Below are positions 1 to 8,581 of a stretch of 64,000 nt of DNA, piece after piece. The stretch is from Qipengyuania proteolytica (GTDB taxonomy: Bacteria > Pseudomonadota > Alphaproteobacteria > Sphingomonadales > Sphingomonadaceae), in the NCBI RefSeq assembly GCF_019711565.1, contig NZ_JAIGNN010000003.1:62001-126000 (forward strand). Reading direction: 5' to 3'. A program made the translations under genes and the position numbers. A model generated the notes under the pieces. It ran no database searches, was not told the DNA's origin, and saw only the letters and a program-made list of their open reading frames with translations. Numbering within the stretch: the stretch's first letter is position 1; each line of letters starts with the position of its first letter.

Positions 1-2014
1 GGCGAAACGCCCCGATCTCGAAAGCTTCAAGGGCCTGCGCTATCCGGCGAGCGATATTCCCAGCCAGGCCCGCGCGCTTTACGTGCGTAACCGCTTCCGG
101 ATCATCAGCGATGTCGATGCCGAACCCGTACCGATAGAACCGGGCATTTCGCTCGACGGCGAGCCGCTCGATCTGAGCATGAGCACGCTGCGAGCGGTCT
201 CGCCGATCCATATCGAGTATCTCCGCAACATGGGTGTCGGAGCCTCGTTGTCGGTCTCCATCATCATCGGCGGCAAGTTGTGGGGTTTGTTCGCCTGCCA
301 CCATTACAGCCCGAAGGTCCTGCCCTATTCGCAGCGCACCGCAATCGAACTGTTTTCGGAGCTGTTTTCGCTGGCACTCGACCGCGCGATTTCCCGCGAA
401 CAGGCCTCCGTGCGCGAGCAGGGGCGCATGGTGCATGACCGCCTGATGCGCGACATCGCGGCGGGCGTCTCCCTCTCCGAAAGCCTCCCCACGCTCGATC
501 CCCTGATCCAGCAGGTCATCGCCCATGACGGTGCCAGCATCTTCATGGACGACGTCTACGACAACCGCGGGGCCGCCCCCAACGAGGAAGAGTTTCGCGC
601 GATCCTTCCCTCGCTCAATGCAGCGGCGACCAGCCGGTTGCTGGCGACCCATGCCCTGGCCGAGCGCCTGCCCAAGGCCTCCCTGTTCGCCGACCGTGCG
701 GCGGGCGCACTCGTCATTCCCATTTCGCGGACGCCGCGCGATTATTTCGTCTTGTGGCGCAAGCCGCTGACCCAGGTGGTGACCTGGGCGGGGAACCCGG
801 AAAAGCCGCTCGAATTCGGTCCCAACGGCGCGCGGCTTACCCCGCGCAAGAGCTTCGAAGCCTGGCAGGAAACGGTCGAGGGTCGGGCTTCGCCCTGGAC
901 CGAGATCGAACGCCAGATTGCAGAAAGCCTGCGGATCACCCTGCTCGAGATCATCCTGCGCGTGACCGACGAGGCGATGCAGGAACGCGCCCGATCGCAG
1001 CAGCAACAGGAACTTCTGATCGCCGAACTCAACCACCGGGTGCGCAATATCCTCAACCTCATCCGCGGCCTGATCAACCAGTCCCGTAGCGAGGCGAAGG
1101 ATATCGAGAGCTTTGCCGAAATCATCGGCGGACGGATCAGTTCGCTGGCGATGGCGCACGACAACATCACCAAGGGCAACTGGAGCGCGGCACCGCTGTC
1201 CGAACTGATCGAGAGCGAAGCGCAAGCCTATCTGGCCGGCAAGACCGACCGGGTCGAGTTACGCGGACCCGAAGCCATGATCTCCCCGGAGGCGTACACC
1301 GTGCTCGCGCTGGTGATGCACGAGATGATCACCAATTCCGCAAAATACGGCTCGCTCAGCGATTCGAGCGGCAGCCTGTCGATCGACGTCGCCCGTCAGG
1401 ACAATGGCGACCTGGTGATCGACTGGTGCGAAAGCGGCGGACCGCCGGTCAAACCGCCCCAGCGGCGGGGCTTCGGCAGCACCATCATCGATCGCTCGAT
1501 CCCCTATGAACTCGATGGGGAGGCTTCGGTCGAATACCGGCTCGAAGGCGTAAAGGCCCGCTTCTGCGTGCCCGCACGTTTCGTGGAGTGGAAGAGCCGG
1601 GGCACCACACCCAGCCCGACAAGCACGAAGTCCAACCTGCCCGAGGAGATTGGCGAATTGCCCCAGCACGTCCTGCTCGTCGAAGACAGCATGATCATCG
1701 CCCTCGACACAGAGGATTGCCTGCGCGATCTGGGTGTCGGAAAGATCAGCGTCGAAAGCAGCGTGGCTACTGCGCTCGATTCGATCCGCAAAGAGGCTCC
1801 GGACCTCGCCATTCTCGATTACAATCTCGGCAAGGAATCGAGCGAACGGGTCGCGCAGGAACTCGCGAGTCTCGGCGTGCCGTTCTGGCTTGCAACCGGC
1901 TATGGCGAGATGAAGGACCGGCTGGAAGAGCTGGGAGCCAGCGGCCTGCTGACGAAACCCTACGGTCGTCAGGAACTCGTCCGCGTCCTCACCGCATTCG
2001 AACCGCTCAGTTGA
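1..2014 (+). CDS. bphP: Bacteriophytochrome hybrid histidine kinase, 5'-truncated by window edge
   Basis: Red/far-red light receptor kinase, with its N-terminus (PAS domain and biliverdin Cys) outside the window. The reading frame is open from base 2. The first residues carry the phytochrome GAF signature PASDIPSQAR, followed by the chromophore-pocket histidine stretch ACHHYSP. The PHY-domain tongue motif PRKSF is encoded at 842-856. The kinase is of the HWE/HisKA_2 type: the phospho-acceptor HRVRN begins at 1034, followed by an N-box with ITNSAKYG, the W-x-E element in DWCESGG and a GFGSTII G-box. A receiver domain follows from about 1662, with its phospho-Asp in DYNLG (codon 1817). The HWE kinase fused to a C-terminal receiver resembles phytochromes of phototrophic sphingomonads. 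Its 3' end overlaps the convergent tonB gene by 8 bases. It lies 20 kb from the PGC, so a role in light control of photosynthesis genes is only an inference. Confidence 0.93.
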   Translation, partial: AKRPDLESFKGLRYPASDIPSQARALYVRNRFRIISDVDAEPVPIEPGISLDGEPLDLSMSTLRAVSPIHIEYLRNMGVGASLSVSIIIGGKLWGLFACHHYSPKVLPYSQRTAIELFSELFSLALDRAISREQASVREQGRMVHDRLMRDIAAGVSLSESLPTLDPLIQQVIAHDGASIFMDDVYDNRGAAPNEEEFRAILPSLNAAATSRLLATHALAERLPKASLFADRAAGALVIPISRTPRDYFVLWRKPLTQVVTWAGNPEKPLEFGPNGARLTPRKSFEAWQETVEGRASPWTEIERQIAESLRITLLEIILRVTDEAMQERARSQQQQELLIAELNHRVRNILNLIRGLINQSRSEAKDIESFAEIIGGRISSLAMAHDNITKGNWSAAPLSELIESEAQAYLAGKTDRVELRGPEAMISPEAYTVLALVMHEMITNSAKYGSLSDSSGSLSIDVARQDNGDLVIDWCESGGPPVKPPQRRGFGSTIIDRSIPYELDGEASVEYRLEGVKARFCVPARFVEWKSRGTTPSPTSTKSNLPEEIGELPQHVLLVEDSMIIALDTEDCLRDLGVGKISVESSVATALDSIRKEAPDLAILDYNLGKESSERVAQELASLGVPFWLATGYGEMKDRLEELGASGLLTKPYGRQELVRVLTAFEPLS

Positions 2015-2729
2015 AGAAGCGCTGCTGGTAGTAAAACGGCGCGGCGACAGGCTCGCCCGCGGCATTCGTCGCGGGCCGGAAGCGCAGCCTTTCGACCACC
2101 AGGCGGCACACCGCCGCATCGGTGTCGGGAAAGGGGCTCGGCCGGTAGACCGAGCAATTGGTCGCCCGGCCATCGGGCAGCACCGTGACCTTGACTATCA
2201 CCGATGTACCGATGCGCGCTTCCCTGCCGCCGGGCGGCACAGGAAAATCGCGCGCCGAGTTGAGCGTGCCCGAGATGATTTCGGGTTTCGTCACGGCGCC
2301 GCCTCCACGGCCCGTGCCACTATTGCCGCTGCCCGTGCCGAGACCCGAACCTGCCGCGCCGGTCCCGTCGCCGTCATCGCGCGCGCCTGACGTATCCGCC
2401 GTTCCGGTCGATGCGGCCCGTGGTGCGGGGTCGTCGCGGCGCACCGGTATCTTCGGCGTCGGAGCCGTGACCGGCTTCGCGACGGCGTCCTTCCCGGGAT
2501 CGCCCTGGGCACCCTCGGGTTCGGGCGCCTGTTCCTCCGGTTCGTCGGGCGCAGTGACGGTCACGGTGAAGGCGGACACGACCGTGTCCTCTACCGAGGC
2601 GACCACCGTCGGGGCGAGACTACGTATCAGCACGTAGAAGATTCCCAAATGAATCAGCACTATCAGCAGGATAACCCACGGATTGGGCCGTTTCTTTACT
2701 GCGACGTAGCGCGTTGCTTCCTCCACCAT
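2007..2729 (-). CDS. Energy transducer TonB family protein
   Basis: A 240-residue inner-membrane protein that should couple the proton motive force (via ExbB/ExbD, not seen here) to outer-membrane receptors. Seen: a short cytoplasmic N-terminus, one membrane anchor (WVILLIVLIHLGIFYVLI, about residues 15-35), a Pro/Glu/Ala-rich then Gly/Ser-rich periplasmic linker, and a C-terminal TonB domain with GTSVIVKVTVLPDGRATNCS and a terminal YYQQRFFN. The ATG at 2729 is preferred because upstream in-frame sequence is not TonB-like and lies inside the divergent kinase gene. The TonB-dependent receptor at 5.7-8.3 kb is a possible client. The family call rests on topology and the C-terminal domain; the partner is inferred. 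Confidence 0.82.
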   Translation of the reverse strand: MVEEATRYVAVKKRPNPWVILLIVLIHLGIFYVLIRSLAPTVVASVEDTVVSAFTVTVTAPDEPEEQAPEPEGAQGDPGKDAVAKPVTAPTPKIPVRRDDPAPRAASTGTADTSGARDDGDGTGAAGSGLGTGSGNSGTGRGGGAVTKPEIISGTLNSARDFPVPPGGREARIGTSVIVKVTVLPDGRATNCSVYRPSPFPDTDAAVCRLVVERLRFRPATNAAGEPVAAPFYYQQRFFN

Positions 2730-2805
2730 GCGCCTGAAACGACCCAGGCACGGCCTGTGTTCCGCAGTGCCGGTCCAGGGCTTGCAGCAGCTAGGAGAGT
2801 TGGGC

Positions 2806-5604
2806 GTGGTCGGAATGGGACGAAGGGCGGCACAGACCTCGGGAGCGGGTGCCAGCGGCATGAGACTGGCCATCGTGTGCCTTGCCGCGGGCCTCGGCTT
2901 TTTCGTGCTCGCCCTGTTCAGCATCGAGCTGACCCGCAGCGGCGGGCGCATCGCGGCCGTCTGGCTGCCGAATGCCATTGCCGTCGGCCTGCTGCTCCGC
3001 TTCCGCGTTCAGGGTCAAGGGATCGCCCTCATCGCGATGGCGGCCGGCAATATTGCGGCAAACATCGCAGCCGGCGATGCACCGGTGCAAGCGCTCCTGC
3101 TGGCCTTGGCGAACACGACCGAAATCGCGCTCGCGGTGGCGCTTGCACGGCGATGGTGCGAAGGCGAGCCGCTGATGGAGGACACTTCGGACCTCACGAA
3201 ATTCGTCGTAGCCGCCGCGATTTGCGGACCGATCGCCTCGGGTATCATCGCCGTCATCGCGCTCCATCAACCCGGTCTCGGAATGCTCGCCCTGTTCGCG
3301 CAGTGGGTTACGTCGGACGCGCTCAGCATGCTGGTCCTCGCCCCCAGTGTCATGATCGCCATCGACGCCTGGCGCGCGCGCCGCCGACCGACGCGGCGGG
3401 AGGTCACGGAATGGACCCTGCTCACGGCAGGCGGAACCGGCGCGACGCTGGCCGTCTTCACGCAGACGGCCTATCCGCTGCTGTTCCTCATTCCGCCGGT
3501 CGTCGTCGCCCATGCGTTCCGGCTCGGGAGCCTCGGGACGGCTTTTTCGACGATCAAGGTCGCAATCATCGCGCTGGTCTGTACCGAGCTGGGGCTCGGT
3601 CCGATCAATCTCGTGGCCTATTCGACGACGACGCAATTGCTCGTCCTCGAGGCCTTTCTCGCTTCCGCCCTCGTCGTCGGGCTGCCGATCTCCGCCATCC
3701 TGGCCACCCGCGAGCGCATCGCAGACAAGCTCGTCCGGCAGAAGGCGGAACTGGCCCTGCTTGCGGAAAACCTTACCGATGCCATCCTGCGCGTCGATCC
3801 GCAGGGTATCTGCACCTATGCCTCTCCCTCGACCACTGCCGTGCTCGGCATGCCGCCCGATGAGTTCATCGGGCGACCGATCGCCGATCGGCTCCATCCG
3901 GAAACCTCCGAAGCGATCGTCGAGGTGGAACGCCGCCTCAATTCCGGCGTGGCGCTCAAAGAGCGGCTGACCTATCGCCGCTATCTCGACGATGAGAGCG
4001 GCGAGGCGATTTATATCGAAGCCGACTGCGCAGTCGCCCAGAACGTCGAGACGGGCGAACACGAAGGCATCGTCGTTTCGGCCCGCGACGTAACCGCCCG
4101 CGTCATCCTCGAGCGCCGACTGAAGCAGGCGATGCACCATGCGGAGAACGCGGCCCGGGCCAAGGCGCAGTTCCTCGCCAATATGAGCCACGAAATCCGT
4201 ACGCCGATGAACGGAGTGCTCGGGTTTGCCGAGCTGCTGCAGCGTATGGAGCTGGGTGGCGAAGCCGGACGCTACGCCGAGCTGATCGAGCGCTCGGGAC
4301 GCTCCATGATGATGCTGCTCAACGACATTCTCGACATTTCGAAGATTGAATCGGGCCAGCTCAAGGTCACGAGCGAGCCTGTCGCCATCGGCGAACTCGC
4401 GGCGGATTGCGTCGAGCTTCACCTTGCCCAGGCGGAGCGCAAGGGAATTGCGCTCACCTGCCGGATCGAAGACGACATCCCGCCGCTCGTCGCCAGCGAT
4501 CCGCTCCGGCTGCGACAGGTCCTGCTCAACCTGATCGGCAATGCCGTCAAATTCACCGAGAGCGGCGGCATCGAGGTGGTCGTCATGCGGGAAGATTCGC
4601 GTCTCGCGATCTCGGTCGAGGACACCGGCATCGGCATCGACGGGGCCCGGCTCGACCATATCTTCGATCCCTTCGTCCAAGCCGAAGGCGAGACGACGCG
4701 GCGCTTCGGCGGCACCGGGCTCGGACTCAGCATCTCGCGCCAGCTTGCCGAGCTGCTCGGCGGCACGCTCTCGGTCGACTCCATGCCCGGCGTCGGTTCG
4801 CGCTTCACCCTGCGTCTGCCGGTGCTGGAAGTGGAAGACCGGCGCAAGGCGAGCGGCAATCGGCGGCGCGCGGTAGATCGTGCGCCTCCGCGCCGCGGCC
4901 GCATCCTCCTGGCAGAGGACCACGACATCAACCGGATGCTCGTCACCGCCATGCTCGAGGACCTCGGGCAAGATGTCGCGATCGCCGAGGACGGCGTCGC
5001 CGCGATCGAGATGGCCTGCGAGGCACATTACGCCGGCGCGCCATTCGACCTCGTGCTGATGGATATCCAGATGCCGGGCTGTGATGGCTATGCGGCGACC
5101 CGCGCGATCCGCGCCGACGGGATCTCGGCCAACGCGCTGCCGATCGTGGCGCTCACCGCCAATGCCTATCCCGAGGATGTCGCCGCCGCGCGCGAAGCGG
5201 GGATGCAGGCGCATCTTGCGAAGCCGCTGGTGTTCGAGGATCTCGCCGCAGCCCTGGCGCGCTGGCTACCCATGCGCATCGTCGCATCCGACGAAAGTCC
5301 GATGCCTTCTCCCGCACCGTCCCAAGGAGCTACGCAGGTGCGGCAAGCCGAACTCGACGAGCGGTGGCAGCTGCGGCGCAGCGAAGCGATCGAGGCCGTC
5401 TCCGAAGCGATCCGCGGAGGCACACTCGACGGCACTGCGGTGGAGGAACTGGCCCGCACGGTCCACAAGCTGGCCGGCACGGCGGGGATGTTCGGCGAGG
5501 AGGAACTGGGCACCAGGGCCGCCGCGTTGGAACGGGCCCTTAAATCCGGCGTGACCCCCGAGGTCCGCCGCAAGCTCGCCGAAGAGCTGCTGCAGGCGGC
5601 CTAG
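2806..5604 (+). CDS. MASE1-domain hybrid sensor histidine kinase (PAS-HisKA-HATPase-REC-Hpt)
   Basis: A membrane-bound hybrid kinase of about 932 residues. Order of domains: a MASE1-type region of about eight membrane segments (roughly residues 20-310), a PAS domain (about 315-435, starting LTDAILRVDPQGICTYASPS), HisKA with the phospho-His in NMSHEIRTPMNG (about residue 462), HATPase_c with LIGNAVKFTESGG and FGGTGLGLSI, a receiver with the phospho-Asp in LVLMDIQMPG (about 752), and a C-terminal Hpt domain with VHKLAGTAGMFG (about 886). All phosphorelay residues are present, so it looks like a complete relay in one chain. GTG 2806 is chosen because AGGAG lies 7 bases upstream; ATGs at 2728, 2815 and 2860 are alternatives. 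The ligand is unknown. It is transcribed divergently from tonB. Confidence 0.87.
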   Translation: MVGMGRRAAQTSGAGASGMRLAIVCLAAGLGFFVLALFSIELTRSGGRIAAVWLPNAIAVGLLLRFRVQGQGIALIAMAAGNIAANIAAGDAPVQALLLALANTTEIALAVALARRWCEGEPLMEDTSDLTKFVVAAAICGPIASGIIAVIALHQPGLGMLALFAQWVTSDALSMLVLAPSVMIAIDAWRARRRPTRREVTEWTLLTAGGTGATLAVFTQTAYPLLFLIPPVVVAHAFRLGSLGTAFSTIKVAIIALVCTELGLGPINLVAYSTTTQLLVLEAFLASALVVGLPISAILATRERIADKLVRQKAELALLAENLTDAILRVDPQGICTYASPSTTAVLGMPPDEFIGRPIADRLHPETSEAIVEVERRLNSGVALKERLTYRRYLDDESGEAIYIEADCAVAQNVETGEHEGIVVSARDVTARVILERRLKQAMHHAENAARAKAQFLANMSHEIRTPMNGVLGFAELLQRMELGGEAGRYAELIERSGRSMMMLLNDILDISKIESGQLKVTSEPVAIGELAADCVELHLAQAERKGIALTCRIEDDIPPLVASDPLRLRQVLLNLIGNAVKFTESGGIEVVVMREDSRLAISVEDTGIGIDGARLDHIFDPFVQAEGETTRRFGGTGLGLSISRQLAELLGGTLSVDSMPGVGSRFTLRLPVLEVEDRRKASGNRRRAVDRAPPRRGRILLAEDHDINRMLVTAMLEDLGQDVAIAEDGVAAIEMACEAHYAGAPFDLVLMDIQMPGCDGYAATRAIRADGISANALPIVALTANAYPEDVAAAREAGMQAHLAKPLVFEDLAAALARWLPMRIVASDESPMPSPAPSQGATQVRQAELDERWQLRRSEAIEAVSEAIRGGTLDGTAVEELARTVHKLAGTAGMFGEEELGTRAAALERALKSGVTPEVRRKLAEELLQAA

Positions 5605-5625
5605 TCTCCGCCCCCCCAGCAAAAA

Positions 5626-5652
5626 GGGCGGCCTCCCGCAGGAAGCCGCCCC
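5626..5652 (-). terminator. Rho-independent terminator of the TonB-dependent receptor gene
   Basis: A GC-rich inverted repeat of about 11 bp with one mismatch (arms GGGCGGC...GCCGCCC). On the minus strand it is followed directly by TTTTT. It lies 46 bases past the receptor stop codon and 22 bases past the convergent kinase stop, so it may act in both directions, though the plus-strand side lacks a clear T-run. Confidence 0.75.
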
Positions 5653-5698
5653 CTAGTTTGCATCGGCCCGGGGTTCGCGCCCCGATGCCTTTGTCAGC

Positions 5699-8323
5699 TT
5701 AGTAGCCGAAGATCAGCGAGAGCGACGCCGCGCGCGGCGGGCCGATCTGCACGAACGGGGTCTGCAGCTGGTCGAGCGACCCGCCGAAACCGCCGACGTA
5801 GAGTTCGTCGAAGAGGTTGGTCACGTTCAGCTGAAGCGCAACGTCCTTGCCGAACGGGTTCTCGGCGAAGGTCCAGCGCACGTCGAGGTCCACCGTGGTG
5901 TAGCCCTTGGCAGTCGCGCCGTAGATTTCGACGTACTGGTCGGGGAACGTATCCAAATCGTCACCATCCACGTACCGGAGGATCGGCAGGTTTTCGTCGT
6001 TCACATAGCGCTTGCCGGTGTGCTTCACCTGGGCGCCGAACTCGAAGTCGCCGAACGTGAGCTGGCCGCGAGCACCCACCGACCAGGTCGGTGCGCCGCT
6101 CTCGTTCTTGCCGGCGAGCTGGAAGAAGGCGTCGTCGCCTTCGTTCTGGCAACCGTACACGCCGTCTTCAGCCTGGTCTTCCGAGCAGGTGCCGGCGAGC
6201 AGGTTTTCCTTGATCTCCGATTCGGTGATCGAGCCGAAGACGTACAGCAGGGCGTTGTTGGTCGGGCGCCACGAGATCGAGGCGTCGAGGCCGTACTTAT
6301 CGACCCGGCCGAGGTTACGGAAGATCACCGTATCCTGTTCCGGATCGTAAGCGGTCGCCAGGCGGTTGTCGTACATAGTGTAGTAACCGGCCAGCTGGGC
6401 CTGGATGTTGCCCGACTGCCAGCGCAGACCGAGGTCGAAGCTGTCGGTCGTTTCCGGTGCCGGCTGCACGCCCGCGGTGTCGGCCGGGAAGTACAGCGAC
6501 GCATAAAGCGGGTCGGTACCGGGGACCGAGAGGCCCTTGGCATAGTTGCCGAAGATCGACGCATCGCCGAGGGCATAGGTGAAGCCCACGTTCGGCAGCA
6601 GCTTGTCGTACTTGTAGGTACGCGACTGCGGCAGCGCGTAGTCGGGGTTGGCTGCTTCATAGGCCGTCGTATCCTGGTCGCCCAGGCAGTCGATGAAGCC
6701 GCGGCCGGCGTCCGGCGTGGTGGTGAAGCAGTTCTGGTTCAGCTCGCGCTTGAAGAACGGCGCACGCAAGCCGAGGACGGCCGTCAGCGCACCGAATTCA
6801 CCGCGATATTCACCCGAGATCTGGTTCAGGATCGCATAGGACAGGCGGTCGCGCTTGTTGAGCACGAAGCCGTCCGAGGTTTCCAGCGGATCGTTGATCG
6901 GGAAGACGTCGGCCGGCTCGCCGTTCGGCAGCAGGAAGGTCGTCGAACCGGTCTGGCGGTGACGCGCACGGTCCCACGTGTAGGCGAGACGGACGCGGTG
7001 TTCCGGGCTGATCTCGTAAGCGAGCGACGCAATCACGCCGAAACGGTTGGTTTCGGTGTGGCTCGGATCGGTACCGGCGATGCTGTCGAGCAGGTCGCCG
7101 TCGCCGTTGAGGTCGCGGCCGAAGTAGTAGCCGCCGCCGATGAAGCCGGTGTAGTCCACGCCGCCGACGTTGCGGAAGCCTTCACGAAGATCTTCCACGC
7201 CACCGCCATTGGCCTTGACGTACTGGTAGCTCGGATCGACCGTCAGGACCAGGTTGTCGGCAAAGGTGAAGCGCGATGCGCCGCGGATGTTGCCGGTGTT
7301 CGACGGGTTGTAACGACGGTCGAAGGTCGCGCCGCAGTCGCCGGTCGAACCGGAGTCGCTGTAACGCTCCGAAACGCCGTTGACGCCACCGCCGCCGAAC
7401 AGCGTGCCTTCGGGCAGCGTGCAGGGGAAATCGATGTCGCCGTCGGCATTCTGCACCGTGTAGAAACGGTCGGCCTTGGTCTGCGGGAACGCGTCGAGGG
7501 CGAACGAACCGAAGAAGTTGTTGCGGTTCTGGTTGTAGTGACCCGACACGGAGACGAAGTCGCCATTGTCGCCGATGTCCTGCCAGATGCGACCGTTGTA
7601 CTGCTGCTTGTCGACCCGACCGTAGTTGTTGAACGGGTTGTTGTAGCGCGTGTAGCTGGCCGAGAAGAACGCCTTCGTACCGAAGCCGGTGATGTCACCG
7701 GTGTCGATCATGCCGAAGCCGCGCATGTAGAGGCGCGAACGGCCCGAATCGTCTCCGCTCGGGAAAGTGTCACCGACCGACAGGGTCGCGGTGATGCCGA
7801 AGTCGTCGCTCGGCTCACGGGTGCGGATGTTGATCGTGCCACCGACGGCCGAAGCGGTCGGGCTGTCGACGTCGGTCACGCCGAGGTTGACGTTGACCTG
7901 CTCCAGCACTTCGGGGTCGACCTGCTGGTTGGTGTAGAGCGCGTAGTTGCCCGAATCGTTCAGCGGCAGGCCGTCGAGGGTCTGCGAGATGCGATCCGAG
8001 GAGAAGCCGCGGATGGTGAAGGTACCGCCCGACGAGCCCCAGGGGTCGTTGTTCTGGAAGCTGACGCCCGGGACGAGGTTGACGATGTCGTTGACCGTCT
8101 GGCCGGGACGCTGGCGGCGGATGATTTCCTCGTCGAGGACCTGCTTCGCCTTGGGCGTGTCGGGGATTTCGACGCCGCCGACACCGGTTTCGCGGGCGCC
8201 GCTGACGATGATCACATCGTCTTCGAAATCGACCGAGCCGGTCGACTGCGCGGCGGCCGGAGCGGCAACCATTGCGCTGGCTGTGCTGACTACGGAAGCA
8301 GCCAGGAGATATTTGAACTTCAT
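5699..8323 (-). CDS. TonB-dependent outer-membrane receptor
   Basis: An 874-residue outer-membrane active transporter. Seen: a cleavable signal peptide (MKFKYLLAASVV...AAPAAAQ), a short segment containing DVIIVSGARE, a plug domain (about residues 50-190; TIRGFSSDRISQTLDGLPLN and GGTINIRTREP), and a long beta-barrel ending in SLSLIFGY, a typical C-terminal aromatic signal for barrel insertion. The start ATG has AAGGGG eight bases upstream. The substrate cannot be read from sequence. The nearest genes upstream are an Fe(II)/2-oxoglutarate oxygenase and a nucleoside transporter, 258 bp away across a region with its own repeats, so the receptor probably has its own promoter. No cobalamin or other riboswitch-like element is visible in that leader. 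Confidence 0.93.
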   Translation of the reverse strand: MKFKYLLAASVVSTASAMVAAPAAAQSTGSVDFEDDVIIVSGARETGVGGVEIPDTPKAKQVLDEEIIRRQRPGQTVNDIVNLVPGVSFQNNDPWGSSGGTFTIRGFSSDRISQTLDGLPLNDSGNYALYTNQQVDPEVLEQVNVNLGVTDVDSPTASAVGGTINIRTREPSDDFGITATLSVGDTFPSGDDSGRSRLYMRGFGMIDTGDITGFGTKAFFSASYTRYNNPFNNYGRVDKQQYNGRIWQDIGDNGDFVSVSGHYNQNRNNFFGSFALDAFPQTKADRFYTVQNADGDIDFPCTLPEGTLFGGGGVNGVSERYSDSGSTGDCGATFDRRYNPSNTGNIRGASRFTFADNLVLTVDPSYQYVKANGGGVEDLREGFRNVGGVDYTGFIGGGYYFGRDLNGDGDLLDSIAGTDPSHTETNRFGVIASLAYEISPEHRVRLAYTWDRARHRQTGSTTFLLPNGEPADVFPINDPLETSDGFVLNKRDRLSYAILNQISGEYRGEFGALTAVLGLRAPFFKRELNQNCFTTTPDAGRGFIDCLGDQDTTAYEAANPDYALPQSRTYKYDKLLPNVGFTYALGDASIFGNYAKGLSVPGTDPLYASLYFPADTAGVQPAPETTDSFDLGLRWQSGNIQAQLAGYYTMYDNRLATAYDPEQDTVIFRNLGRVDKYGLDASISWRPTNNALLYVFGSITESEIKENLLAGTCSEDQAEDGVYGCQNEGDDAFFQLAGKNESGAPTWSVGARGQLTFGDFEFGAQVKHTGKRYVNDENLPILRYVDGDDLDTFPDQYVEIYGATAKGYTTVDLDVRWTFAENPFGKDVALQLNVTNLFDELYVGGFGGSLDQLQTPFVQIGPPRAASLSLIFGY

Positions 8324-8387
8324 GAGAGGAGACCCCTTAACGTGTCCGAATGAATCTGTGCTTGGGAGAAGCTGCGCCCGGTTATTC

Positions 8388-8402
8388 CGGGTACGTTGCC
8401 GC
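8388..8402. repeat. Short perfect inverted repeat in the receptor 5' leader
   Basis: CCCGG-N5-CCGGG, 65 bases upstream of the receptor start. It could form a small hairpin in the mRNA leader. No function can be assigned. Confidence 0.3.
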
Positions 8403-8503
8403 CAAGCGGAGGTTTTGTGACAGAGTCAAGACAACCGTGGCGTCGCCGCGACGCAGTGCATCAAGACATCAGAAAACGATAACAATCTCAGTGTCTTGCA
8501 TGT

Positions 8504-8550
8504 GTTGCAAAACGGCAACTTTTTAAAAAATAGTCCCGCTTTGCAACTTT
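8504..8550 (-). promoter_or_regulatory. Repeat cluster upstream of the TonB-dependent receptor (candidate operator)
   Basis: GTTGC-N6-GCAAC inverted repeat at 8504-8519, with GCAACTTT at 8515-8522 repeated directly at 8543-8550. An AT-rich block (TTTTTAAAAAA) lies between the copies, an unusual composition for this GC-rich window. The arrangement fits a regulator site near the receptor promoter, but the factor is unknown. Confidence 0.35.
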
Positions 8551-8563
8551 GCCACACCAATGA

Positions 8564-8578
8564 TGCTGCGCTGCAGCA
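8564..8578 (-). terminator. Possible weak terminator hairpin after the oxygenase gene
   Basis: A perfect TGCTGC-AGC-GCAGCA hairpin 4 bases past the oxygenase stop codon. A T-run (TTTTTT) appears only about 35 bases later on the minus strand, so intrinsic termination is uncertain. Confidence 0.3.
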
Positions 8579-8581
8579 CGA

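Noticed and set aside
2791-5214. Long minus-strand open frame of about 800 codons opposite the hybrid histidine kinase
   Set aside because: Composition is Arg/Gly/Asp-rich with no domain; it is an antisense shadow of a well-defined kinase in GC-rich DNA.
6020-8353. Plus-strand open frame of about 777 codons opposite the TonB-dependent receptor
   Set aside because: Antisense shadow: Val/Arg/Ala-rich, no motifs, while the receptor on the other strand has a signal peptide, plug and barrel.
8324-8503. Cobalamin riboswitch in the leader of the TonB-dependent receptor
   Set aside because: No B12-box sequence is present in the leader.
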